A stretch of 64,000 nt of DNA from Paenibacillus sp. BK033 (lineage in GTDB: Bacteria > Bacillota > Bacilli > Paenibacillales > Paenibacillaceae). Where the stretch lies: positions 124,001 through 188,000 of the forward strand of contig NZ_SLVP01000007.1 of assembly GCF_004345425.1 (NCBI RefSeq). Direction: 5' to 3'. Below the pieces are notes generated by a model. It was not told where the DNA came from. It searched no databases and worked only from the letters and a program-made list of their open reading frames with translations. Made by a program: the position numbers and the translations under genes. Below are positions 9,937-17,229 of this stretch, in pieces. Positions within the stretch are counted from its first letter, which is position 1, and the number at the start of each line of letters is the position of its first letter.

Positions 9937-10236
9937 TTAGTGGTTTGCTTCCCATAACGCCCGGACCGCCTGCTGCGGATGCGGGCATCCTTTATCCTTT
10001 AGCTTTGCTCGCACCCGTACGAGACAGCCGCAATGCATGCAGGTCGTATCGTACGCCATGCTTGCGCAGCCTTCGCATGCGGCGAGCCGCTTCGCGTACA
10101 GCTCGTCCGTTACGCAGGCATCGGATTTGATCTTGGAGATCAGGCGCTGAATCTGCTCGTCCGTCACTCTGACATCGGCCGAACAGCCCTTGCAGCCGTC
10201 CCGTTCCCTTTTACTGACGGATTCTGTGATTGTCAT
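9937..10236 (-). CDS. Small cysteine-rich protein, DUF6171-like
   Basis: This 99-residue protein has three cysteine clusters: CKGC near the N-terminus, ACEGC in the middle and CMHCGC near the C-terminus, followed by a CP dipeptide. The pattern suggests bound zinc or another metal. The segment TTCMHCGCLVRVRAKLKDKGCPHP matches what I recall of the DUF6171 family of Bacillales; I cannot confirm that here. I chose the ATG at 10236 because GGGAG lies 11 nt upstream; a GTG at 10254 is also possible. It diverges from an AraC gene and lies upstream of abfA. Function unknown. Confidence 0.75.
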   Translation of the reverse strand: MTITESVSKRERDGCKGCSADVRVTDEQIQRLISKIKSDACVTDELYAKRLAACEGCASMAYDTTCMHCGCLVRVRAKLKDKGCPHPQQAVRALWEANH

Positions 10237-10303
10237 GCTTTCTTCAGCTCCCACCCGCGCATAGGACGATAATAAATAACTCTATAAGAAAGATTGTATG
10301 GGA

Positions 10304-10332
10304 TTGAGAAAGCGCCTACAATTCACTATAAT
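10304..10332 (+). promoter_or_regulatory. Sigma-A promoter of the AraC gene at 10475
   Basis: TTGAGA (10304-10309) and a perfect TATAAT (10327-10332) are separated by 17 bp. It sits about 140 nt before the first canonical start codon of the regulator. Confidence 0.75.
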
Positions 10333-10474
10333 GAGAAAAAACTGACCTATCGTGCTTTTTTGAAGAAAGGAGCTGCTGACGATCATCCGATTAGACAGCT
10401 GCGGCTACCGGTTTGTCCATCCTCACGGGATTTCGATTATCCGGCCGAATGGTTCGGGGGATTACGCGTTTGTT

Positions 10475-11161
10475 TTGTTCAAGAAGAAGTCCGAGGTGAT
10501 CATACGTGGCTTGCGTATTCTGGTGGACAGCGATTCGTTTATCCTGTTCCAGCCGGATACGCCGCATTCCTATGCGCAGTTTGAGCTGCCGTTCGTAAAC
10601 GACTGGTTTCATTGCCGGGGGGAAGAGCTGAAGGGTTTGCTTGCCGAACTAAACTTTCCGCTGGATACTCCTGTCCCCGCCGTTGATCCCATGCTCATCT
10701 CGAGAAGCATTATGGAGCTCCATCGGGTTCAGAAGCAAGGCGGGCATTTGAGGGATCACATTCTGGATACGGATATTCGGGCGCTTCTGATGAAGCTGAG
10801 CAATCTGCATGAGCTATCCCAGCATCCCGAGCGGCCGGGGCGATATATCCGGCAGTTCTCGGAGCTGCGGGACGAGCTGTATAACTCGCCGCAAAGCCAT
10901 GTCACGGTAGAGATGCTGGCTGACCGCGTGCATCTGAGCAAGTCCTACTTCCAGCATCTCTATAAGGATATTTTCGGCTGCTCCGTCGTTACCGATATGA
11001 TTAACGGCAGGCTGGAGCTCGCCAAATACCTGCTCAAGAACAGCACGCTCTCCGTAACCGCTATCGCGACAAGCTGCGGGTACGAGCATGAGACGCACTT
11101 CATGCGGCAGTTCAAGAAATTCGTCGGCCTGACGCCAAGCCAATTCAAGGCTCGGGTATAG
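10475..11161 (+). CDS. AraC family regulator, true N-terminus uncertain
   Basis: The C-terminal hundred residues are a complete AraC DNA-binding domain (VEMLADRVHLSKSYFQHLYK, then VTAIATSCGYEHETHFMRQFKKFVG). The N-terminal part is a cupin-like sensor. The only canonical start after the in-frame TGA at 10361 is the TTG at 10475. The frame stays open and protein-like upstream (IIRLDSCGYRFVHPHGI), and a strong AAAGGAG at 10366-10372 precedes it, with CTG codons at 10373 and 10376 and ATC codons at 10382 and 10385. Translation may therefore begin near 10382 from a non-canonical codon, adding about 31 residues. It diverges from the DUF6171-like gene and converges with a second AraC gene, overlapping it by 17 bp. 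Confidence 0.8.
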   Translation: MFKKKSEVIIRGLRILVDSDSFILFQPDTPHSYAQFELPFVNDWFHCRGEELKGLLAELNFPLDTPVPAVDPMLISRSIMELHRVQKQGGHLRDHILDTDIRALLMKLSNLHELSQHPERPGRYIRQFSELRDELYNSPQSHVTVEMLADRVHLSKSYFQHLYKDIFGCSVVTDMINGRLELAKYLLKNSTLSVTAIATSCGYEHETHFMRQFKKFVGLTPSQFKARV

Positions 11162-11936
11162 ATTCCGCCTTGCGCTTGTACTCCGCCGGACCGCAGCCAT
11201 ACCGCCTGCGGAACAAGGCGGCAAAATGGTTATAGCTCTGGAAGCCGACGTCAAAGGCTGCTTCCCCGGCCGTCCGGCCAGCCTGCAGCATAAGCAGAAC
11301 CGCCTGTTCGAGACGCATATTGTTTAGCGTGTCCACAATGGAGCGGCCGGTCTCGGATTTGAAAAGATGGGACAGCCGCGAAGCGGACAATCCTACCCGT
11401 GCGGCCAGCTCGTTAACGGATAACGGCTCCTGCATCTGCGCGGATAAAATCCGCATCACCTGGCTGACGCGGTAATCCAGCTTGTCCGCAAGCTGTCCGG
11501 CCATCAGCAGAATTAAAGCACTCAGCTGATTATCGCATAGCTCCTCCCAGAATCCGCGCTGCGCCCTCGAGTCATGCAGCAGCGACCGGAAGATGCGGAG
11601 CACCCTTCGCTGCAGCTCGCTGGAGGGCAGCGGACAGAGCAGCACCTCTTCATCCGGCAGCAGGGACAGCTCCGGGAGCCGGTTGAAATGCACCCACAGA
11701 AAGTTCCACGTATCTCCTTTTAAGGTTCCATACGTATGAGGAATCCTTTTGCGGAGCAGTACCAATTCCCCTGCCTTGCATAATTTTTCTCCCGCCGGCG
11801 TCCGGAAAAATCCCTGACCCTCCAGCGTATAGACGAGCAGCCAGTCCTCTCTTCCGGCAGGCCGTACCATGCAATAGGACTCGTTCTCCAGAAAATGTCC
11901 CGTCACGACGCCGTTCTTCGATTCCTTCTCCATCAT
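11145..11936 (-). CDS. AraC family regulator
   Basis: The 263-residue protein has an N-terminal cupin half (DWLLVYTLEGQGFFRTPAGE, then ELVLLRKRIPHTYG) and a C-terminal double helix-turn-helix (VNELAARVGLSASRLSHLFK; GEAAFDVGFQSYNHFAALFRRRYG). The frame extends upstream to 12470, but that extension is low-complexity and runs through the divergent gene. I chose the ATG at 11936; an ATG at 12026 with GGGAG 11 nt before it would add 30 residues. It diverges from the PhyH-type dioxygenase at 12108 and probably regulates it. Its 3' end overlaps the convergent AraC gene by 17 bp. Confidence 0.83.
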   Translation of the reverse strand: MMEKESKNGVVTGHFLENESYCMVRPAGREDWLLVYTLEGQGFFRTPAGEKLCKAGELVLLRKRIPHTYGTLKGDTWNFLWVHFNRLPELSLLPDEEVLLCPLPSSELQRRVLRIFRSLLHDSRAQRGFWEELCDNQLSALILLMAGQLADKLDYRVSQVMRILSAQMQEPLSVNELAARVGLSASRLSHLFKSETGRSIVDTLNNMRLEQAVLLMLQAGRTAGEAAFDVGFQSYNHFAALFRRRYGCGPAEYKRKAESIPEP

Positions 11937-12107
11937 TTCCACCCCGCTCCGATTCCTTATCCTAAGGGTACCGCGCCACATTCCATTCGTCCAGCATAAT
12001 AGCAGAATCCATGCAGTATTGAGCATAATCGCGACTTCTCCCTTTTCCCTTAACGCCCTACAATTAGAGACAAGAAGCAGCAAACAACAAGGAGAGGGGC
12101 AATACAA

Positions 12108-12911
12108 ATGAACCAGTCGCTTAAAGTGCTTACCGAGGAGCAGATGAAGCAGTTCGAGACGGAAGGATACGTAATCGTAAAAGGGGTATGGAGCAAGGAA
12201 GAGATCGAGGAAATCCGGGCCGAGTTCGATAAAATCAGCCTTACCCCCATTCCCGGCTACTTCGAGCCGGTCCTGGACGGAGAGCAGGAGGATCCGCTTC
12301 GCCGCTATCCGCGGGTGATGCACCCTCACCGTTACAACGATCTGAGCAAGCATTACATGCTGCATCCGGTTGTTCTTGACATTATGCACGATCTGTACGG
12401 AGAAGAGGCTTTGGCTGCGCAAAGCATGTTCTATTACAAGCCTCCGGGCTCGCGCGGTCAAGCGCTGCATCAGGATAATTTCTATCTGAAGGTGGAGCCG
12501 GGCAACTGTATTGCGGCATGGGCGGCTATCGACCGCTGCGACGAAGAAAACGGCTGCATGCTGCTTGTTCCGAAGACAAATACGTATGAAATCGTATGCC
12601 CGGAAGAATCGGATTCAAACGAATCGTTCACGAATCATTACGTAAAGCCGCCAAAAGAGGAGAAGCCCGTTGCCGCCATCATGGAGCCAGGCGATATCCT
12701 GTTCTTCAACGGCAACCTGATTCACGGCTCCTACCGGAACAAAACAAAGGACCGTTTCCGCCGCGCGTTTATTTCCCATTACGCGAACAGCAGCGCGATG
12801 TCCATCTCGCATTGGTATAACCCGCTCTACAAGGCGGACGGCACCGAGCTCTCGCTGGAAGCGAATCCGGACGGCGGACCATGCGGCATCGAGACGCCGG
12901 CATATCACTAA
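12108..12911 (+). CDS. Phytanoyl-CoA dioxygenase (PhyH) family Fe(II)/2-oxoglutarate oxygenase
   Basis: This 267-residue protein has the expected length for a bacterial PhyH-type oxygenase, which hydroxylates an unactivated carbon using O2 and 2-oxoglutarate. The iron ligands are visible as HQD (H121, D123) and a distal His in NLIHGSYR (H206); RRAFISHY supplies the arginine that usually binds 2-oxoglutarate. The N-terminus (LTEEQMKQFETEGYVIVKG) is typical. AAGGAGAGG precedes the ATG. It diverges from an AraC regulator, suggesting induction by a small molecule. The substrate is unknown. Confidence 0.9.
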   Translation: MNQSLKVLTEEQMKQFETEGYVIVKGVWSKEEIEEIRAEFDKISLTPIPGYFEPVLDGEQEDPLRRYPRVMHPHRYNDLSKHYMLHPVVLDIMHDLYGEEALAAQSMFYYKPPGSRGQALHQDNFYLKVEPGNCIAAWAAIDRCDEENGCMLLVPKTNTYEIVCPEESDSNESFTNHYVKPPKEEKPVAAIMEPGDILFFNGNLIHGSYRNKTKDRFRRAFISHYANSSAMSISHWYNPLYKADGTELSLEANPDGGPCGIETPAYH

Positions 12912-12920
12912 TCTATTTGC

Positions 12921-12967
12921 AACAAGGGAGGCACGCGGTTACCCGAACCGACGCTGCCTCCCTTGTT
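12921..12967. terminator. Bidirectional terminator between convergent PhyH and fructokinase genes
   Basis: A perfect 13-bp stem (AACAAGGGAGGCA with TGCCTCCCTTGTT) with a smaller internal stem (CGGTT/AACCG) is followed by TTTTA on the plus strand and by a short T tract on the minus strand. Confidence 0.85.
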
Positions 12968-13927
12968 TTATGCCGGGTATGAATGTACTTCGTCCAGGGT
13001 CGGCAGGGCTGCAATGGCCCCCATCTTCGTACAGGTGATCGCCCCGACTTTATTGGCGAATTCCACGAAAGACAAAAGCTGCCGGAACGACATTTCCTTG
13101 GGCTCCTCCAGCATGCTGATCTGCCACAGCAAAGCCCCCACAAAAGCATCACCCGCCCCGGTTGAATCAACGGACTTCACCGCTATGCTCGGCACCTGCG
13201 ACAAAGCTTTGCCGTCGGATACCAATGTCCCGTTCCTGCCCAGCGTCACGCAAACCCGCTTGGCCCCCAGCCCATGCAGCAGCCGGACGGCTTCCGTGCG
13301 GTCCGGCTCGCCGGTCATCAGCTGCAGCTCCTCCTCGCTTACTTTGACGAGATCGGCATGCGACGCGCCGTCCCGCGCAAGCTTGGTGAATTCGTGCAGC
13401 CGGTCCGCCCACAAATCCTTGCGGTAATTCGGATCAAACGAGATAAACGGCTTTCCGTTCTCCGAAGTGTCCTGCAGCAGCGTTGTATAGGTCGAGCGGA
13501 ACGGATTTTCCAGCAGAGCCGTAGCCGAGCCAAAATGAAGCACTGCCGCCGCCAGGAGGCGATCCACGTCAATCTCTTCCGGCTCAACGAGACGGTCAGC
13601 TCCCCGGTTAAACACGAAATCCCGCTCTCCGCTTGCATCGAGCGATACGAAGGCTAGCGTTGTTGGCAATTGCGCATCCAGCATCAGCATCGAGGTATCG
13701 ACCTTTTCTTCCTCCAATGTACGCTTTAAGAAATAGCCGAACGGATCCTTTCCGACCTTGCCCGCAAAAGCCGAGCTGCCGCCCAGCCGGGCGATTGCCG
13801 CGCTGACATTCGCAGGCGCACCTCCGGCTTTTTTCACAAACCGTTCGCCTTGCGCCAGGTCCACATCGATATCGGTGCAGATAAAATCAATCAACAGCTC
13901 CCCAATACAAACGACATTCCCCGCCAT
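12968..13927 (-). CDS. scrK: PfkB family fructokinase
   Basis: The 319-residue protein has both PfkB signatures: the N-terminal GGAPANVSAAIARLGG (35-50) and the C-terminal DSTGAGDAFVGAL with catalytic base D260 in the GAGD anion hole. It phosphorylates a sugar with ATP in the cytosol. The neighbouring GH32 enzyme, ABC transporter and LacI regulator point to fructose released from sucrose or fructans. GAGGAGAG lies upstream of the ATG. It is transcribed from its own promoter region, which carries an AACCGGTTGACA site like those before the transporter operon, so co-regulation by the neighbouring LacI protein is likely. Confidence 0.9.
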   Translation of the reverse strand: MAGNVVCIGELLIDFICTDIDVDLAQGERFVKKAGGAPANVSAAIARLGGSSAFAGKVGKDPFGYFLKRTLEEEKVDTSMLMLDAQLPTTLAFVSLDASGERDFVFNRGADRLVEPEEIDVDRLLAAAVLHFGSATALLENPFRSTYTTLLQDTSENGKPFISFDPNYRKDLWADRLHEFTKLARDGASHADLVKVSEEELQLMTGEPDRTEAVRLLHGLGAKRVCVTLGRNGTLVSDGKALSQVPSIAVKSVDSTGAGDAFVGALLWQISMLEEPKEMSFRQLLSFVEFANKVGAITCTKMGAIAALPTLDEVHSYPA

Positions 13928-13952
13928 AATAAATCTCTCCTCTTAGTATGAT

Positions 13953-13964
13953 AACCGGTTGACA
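13953..13964. promoter_or_regulatory. Candidate LacI-family operator before scrK
   Basis: AACCGGTTGACA has the central CG palindrome (AACCGGTT) typical of LacI-family operators. The same core plus TTGACA tail occurs twice in the transporter promoter at 15065-15096. It lies 26-37 bp upstream of the scrK start. Confidence 0.6.
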
Positions 13965-13971
13965 CAGCCCC

Positions 13972-14001
13972 CAAAAAAGAAACCACGTTCTAGGTGGTTT
14001 C
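13972..14001 (-). terminator. Terminator of the LacI gene
   Basis: On the minus strand GAAACCAC and GTGGTTTC form a perfect 8-bp stem followed by TTTTTT. One arm overlaps the last codons of the LacI gene, and it separates that gene from scrK. Confidence 0.85.
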
Positions 14002-14982
14002 CCTCTCCATCAGCTGAACCGGCAAATAAATCTCTTCCGCCTCATGATCGGCTTCGCCGTCAATCTGCTCCGACAGGATCCGGACGCATTCTTGAGCAAT
14101 GCCTTTGATCGGCTGTTGAATGGTCGACAGCTCCGGCAGGAAAGCTTGTACCGTCTCCGACCCGTCATAGCCGATAATCTTGATATCCTCCGGAATACGG
14201 AGTCCCTTTTTCTTCACGTATTGGATAAACGTTGACGCGATCAGATCGTCGCTGGCGAATACGCCATCCACTTCGGGATGCTCCGCGAAGATCCGATCGA
14301 ACAGATTCGAATACCCCTTCTGTTCAAACGACTGGCGGTTCTCGTACACGATTGGCTCGCGGCCGTTCTCCCTGATCACGTCTTCATAAGCTTTCCGCCG
14401 CAAATTCGCCGGAGTCGCCAGCTCGCTTGGCCCGTTAATATGGACAATATTTTGGCAGCCCTTCGCGATCAGCAGCTCTGTTGCCAGCTTGCCGCCGTTA
14501 TAGTTATCCGAACCAACCACCGGTATGGAAGGAGCCAAGTAATGGTCGATTGCGACAACCGCCATTTTGCCGTGATTGTAATGGTGAAACCCCCGGTTGT
14601 ACGAACAGACGATAATGCCGTCCACCTGATTGCGCAGCAGCATGTCGAGGTACCGCTCCTCGTTCTCCCTGCTATGGGTGCTGTTGCAGAGCAAGACTTT
14701 ATATCCTTTCTCCGCGCAAATGCTCTCGATGTAGAAGGCCAGCTCGCTGAAGAACGGGTTGTTCACCGTCGGGAGAATAAGCCCGATTAGATTCGTTTTT
14801 TTATTAAATAACGACCGCGCGACATCGTTGGGAACATAGTTCAGCTCCTTCATCGCGCCGTAAACGGCGTCCTTCGTCTCCTGGCTGATATAGCCACGAT
14901 TGTTGAGCACCCGCGACACGGTCGTTTTGGATACGCCGGCTTTCTCCGCCACATCGCTTATTTTCGGGTTCACATGCCTCAC
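13990..14982 (-). CDS. LacI family repressor of the fructan/sucrose locus
   Basis: The 330-residue protein starts with a LacI helix-turn-helix (ISDVAEKAGVSKTTVSRVLNN) and hinge helix (PNDVARSLFNKKTNLIGLILP), followed by a periplasmic-binding-protein-like sensor. The GTG at 14982 is preceded by AGGA 5 nt upstream; a second GTG three codons later is also possible. The gene diverges from the sugar ABC operon and lies upstream of scrK on its own strand. Repeated ACCGGTTGACA-type sites before both targets are the probable operators, and a fructose derivative or sucrose is the probable inducer (inferred from the genes). Confidence 0.9.
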   Translation of the reverse strand: MRHVNPKISDVAEKAGVSKTTVSRVLNNRGYISQETKDAVYGAMKELNYVPNDVARSLFNKKTNLIGLILPTVNNPFFSELAFYIESICAEKGYKVLLCNSTHSRENEERYLDMLLRNQVDGIIVCSYNRGFHHYNHGKMAVVAIDHYLAPSIPVVGSDNYNGGKLATELLIAKGCQNIVHINGPSELATPANLRRKAYEDVIRENGREPIVYENRQSFEQKGYSNLFDRIFAEHPEVDGVFASDDLIASTFIQYVKKKGLRIPEDIKIIGYDGSETVQAFLPELSTIQQPIKGIAQECVRILSEQIDGEADHEAEEIYLPVQLMERETT

Positions 14983-15064
14983 CTCATTCCTGTCTTACCG
15001 CTTTATGGAACCTATTATAAGCTTAATGCCTATTTGATTAAACCACAAAATAAACAAATATGAA

Positions 15065-15099
15065 ACCGGTTGACATATGTCATCCGGTTGACATATACT
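15065..15099 (+). promoter_or_regulatory. Promoter and twin operator of the fructan ABC operon
   Basis: TTGACA (15070-15075) and TATACT (15094-15099) form a good sigma-A promoter with an 18-bp spacer. The 13-mer CCGGTTGACATAT occurs twice as a direct repeat, 18 bp apart (15066-15078 and 15084-15096), so it covers both the -35 and the -10 box. The first copy continues into the perfect palindrome TGACATATGTCA. The arrangement suits repression by the adjacent LacI protein. Confidence 0.7.
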
Positions 15100-15178
15100 T
15101 ACCCTGAAATCGGGAAAACGGATTCAAGCCGCTTTTTCCGAGCTCCATATGAAAGCGCACTCTTAGGGGGGATTAACA

Positions 15179-16114
15179 TTGGCAAGCACATCCATTAGCA
15201 GAAAACAAAAGCCAAGCTGGATTTATTACGTGTTCAGAAACTACACGCTTTATCTCTTCCTGCTGCCGGCCGTCGTGCTGACCGTCATATTCAAGTATGT
15301 TCCGATGTACGGCTCCATCATCGCCTTCAAAAACTTCAGCCCGCTGAAAGGAATTATGGCGAGCGAATGGGTCGGCTTCGAGAACTTCGACCGGTTCCTG
15401 TCATCGCCGAACTTCTACGATATCTTTATGAATACGCTGAAGCTCAGCGTTTACGGCTTGCTGCTTGGCTTCCCGGTACCGATCGTACTGGCGCTGATGC
15501 TCAACCAGATCAGAGGGCCCAGGATTAAAAAAAATATACAGCTGATCCTGTACGCGCCCAACTTTATCTCCGTCGTGGTTCTTACCGGGATGCTGTTTGT
15601 TTTCCTGTCGCCGACGGGGCTGGTCAACTCGCTTGTCACCATGTTTACGGATAAGCCCATTTCGTTTATGTCCGATCCCGCTTACTTCCGCTCGGTTTAT
15701 ATTTTATCGGGCATCTGGCAGGGAGCCGGCTGGGCTTCGATCATTTATGTCGCCGCCCTCTCCAATGTGGATCCGCAGCTTCATGACGCGGCAACCGTTG
15801 ACGGCGCGTCGCTTCTGCGGCGCATCTGGCATATCGACCTGCCAACGCTGAAGCCGGTTATGGCGGTCCTGTTCATTCTGGCTGCCGGCGGCATTATGTC
15901 GATCGGCTACGAGAAGGCTTTTCTGATGCAGACCGCTATGAATACGCCAACTTCCGAGATTATCGCGACTTACGTGTACAAGGTTGGCCTTCAGTCCGGC
16001 GATTATGCTTACTCGACCGCCATCGGCTTGTTTAATTCCATTATCAACATCATTCTTCTCATCCTCGTAAACGCCGTCGTGAAGCGGCTGAACGAAGGAG
16101 AAGGACTCTATTAA
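15179..16114 (+). CDS. CUT1 sugar ABC transporter permease, LplB/YteP-like
   Basis: The 311-residue integral membrane protein has six predicted membrane segments (for example YTLYLFLLPAVVLTVIFKYV near residue 25). The cytoplasmic EAA-type loop reads AATVDGASLLRRIWHIDLP (about 210-230), the contact to the ATPase. The N-terminal PMYGSIIAFKNFSP is typical of the LplB/YtcP group. The start is a TTG with AGGGGGG 7 nt upstream. It is the first gene of the ABC operon. No ATPase is encoded here; CUT1 systems of this type commonly use a shared MsmX-like ATPase (inferred). Confidence 0.93.
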   Translation: MASTSISRKQKPSWIYYVFRNYTLYLFLLPAVVLTVIFKYVPMYGSIIAFKNFSPLKGIMASEWVGFENFDRFLSSPNFYDIFMNTLKLSVYGLLLGFPVPIVLALMLNQIRGPRIKKNIQLILYAPNFISVVVLTGMLFVFLSPTGLVNSLVTMFTDKPISFMSDPAYFRSVYILSGIWQGAGWASIIYVAALSNVDPQLHDAATVDGASLLRRIWHIDLPTLKPVMAVLFILAAGGIMSIGYEKAFLMQTAMNTPTSEIIATYVYKVGLQSGDYAYSTAIGLFNSIINIILLILVNAVVKRLNEGEGLY

Positions 16115-16119
16115 AGTTC

Positions 16120-16319
16120 GTGCTTTCGACGCAAGTATCATCACGAACAGCCATCCGGCTGTTGGCGTGACGATTCTTTAAGCTAGTGCTTTCGACGCAA
16201 GAATCATCACGAACAGCCATCCGGCTGTTGGCGTGACGATTCTTTTAAGCTAGTGCTTTCGACGCAAGAATCATCACGAACAGCCATCCGGCTGTTGGCG
16301 TGACGATTCTTTTAAGGAG
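16120..16319 (+). repeat. Three tandem 66-67-bp stem-loop units between the two permease genes
   Basis: Units begin at 16120, 16186 and 16253. Each starts GTGCTTTCGACGCAAG and folds into a long imperfect hairpin: AAGAATCATCACG pairs with CGTGACGATTCTT, and AACAGCC with GGCTGTT around loop ATCC. Units 2 and 3 are identical over the hairpin; unit 1 differs by one substitution and one missing T. The last unit runs straight into TTTTAAGGAGGATT, the ribosome binding site of the next gene. A diverged single copy lies at 35485-35559. Confidence 0.9.
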
Positions 16320-16325
16320 GATTCA

Positions 16326-17207
16326 ATGGACATTCATATTTCCCGAAGAGACCGCGTTCTGCTCGTTATCACCTATGTGCTGCTTGCCCTGCTCGCGCTT
16401 CTCGTTCTCTTTCCGCTTCTTTACGTGCTTCTTGCCTCCTTCCTGAACCCAAACGTGCTTCTGACGAAGGGGCTGTCGCTTAGCGCCTCGGACTGGAGCG
16501 TTACCGGGTACGAGAAAATATTAGGCAATTCGGCCATGTTAAGAGGCTTCTTTAACGCAATTTTGTATTCCGCGGGTTTTGCACTGGCAACCGTTGTCGT
16601 ATCGGTCTTCGCCGCGTATCCGCTTAGCCTCGAAGGCTTTGTTGGCAAAAGACTGTTTATGGTGTTTTTCCTGATCACGATGTTTATCAGCGGCGGTCTG
16701 ATTCCGACCTATCTGGTTGTCAAAGACCTCAATATGCTCAATACGATCTGGGCGATTATTCTGCCCGGCGCGGTAAGCGTGTACAACATCATTTTGGCGA
16801 GAACTTATTTTGCCGGCATTCCAAAGGAACTGAATCAGGCCGCTCAGATAGACGGCGCCACGGATCAACGGCTCTTTTTCCAAATCATCCTGCCGCTGTC
16901 CAAGCCCATTATCTTTGTCCTAGCGTTGTATGCGTTTGTCGGGCAATGGAATTCGTATTTCGACGCCATGATTTATCTCGACAACAGCCGTCTGTTCCCG
17001 CTGCAGCTTGTTCTGCGGTCGATTCTGATCCAGAACCAGGTTGATCCCGGCATGATTTCGGATATTTTGGCCCAAGCCGAACTGAAGAAGCTGTCGGAGA
17101 TGATTAAATATTCATCGATTGTAGTGTCCAGTTTGCCGCTTATCGTCATGTATCCGTTCTTCCAGAAGTACTTCGAGAAAGGCGTTATGGTAGGCTCCAT
17201 CAAATAA
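16326..17207 (+). CDS. CUT1 sugar ABC transporter permease, LplC/YtcP-like
   Basis: The 293-residue membrane protein has about six transmembrane helices, the first near residues 15-38. The EAA loop is ELNQAAQIDGATDQRLFFQIILPLSKP (about 165-190), and the C-terminus GVMVGSIKG-like ending (EKGVMVGSIK) is typical of this group. It pairs with the permease at 15179 to form the membrane channel. AAGGAGG lies 5 nt before the ATG and is part of the last stem-loop unit of the upstream repeat, so translation could respond to that structure. Confidence 0.93.
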   Translation: MDIHISRRDRVLLVITYVLLALLALLVLFPLLYVLLASFLNPNVLLTKGLSLSASDWSVTGYEKILGNSAMLRGFFNAILYSAGFALATVVVSVFAAYPLSLEGFVGKRLFMVFFLITMFISGGLIPTYLVVKDLNMLNTIWAIILPGAVSVYNIILARTYFAGIPKELNQAAQIDGATDQRLFFQIILPLSKPIIFVLALYAFVGQWNSYFDAMIYLDNSRLFPLQLVLRSILIQNQVDPGMISDILAQAELKKLSEMIKYSSIVVSSLPLIVMYPFFQKYFEKGVMVGSIK

Positions 17208-17229
17208 ACTTATACGGGGGAATCATCTC

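Noticed and set aside
11937..12470. N-terminal extension of the AraC gene at 11145
   Set aside because: It runs through the divergent PhyH gene, has no AraC features, and the cupin domain is complete without it.
15149..15162. Cre-like TGAAAGCGCACTCT before the fructan permease
   Set aside because: Only the left half matches the cre consensus; the right half fails at several positions.
16120..16319. Three regularly spaced repeats that might be a CRISPR array
   Set aside because: The units are contiguous and nearly identical throughout, with no unique spacers, and no cas genes are present. They lie inside an operon and end in a ribosome binding site.
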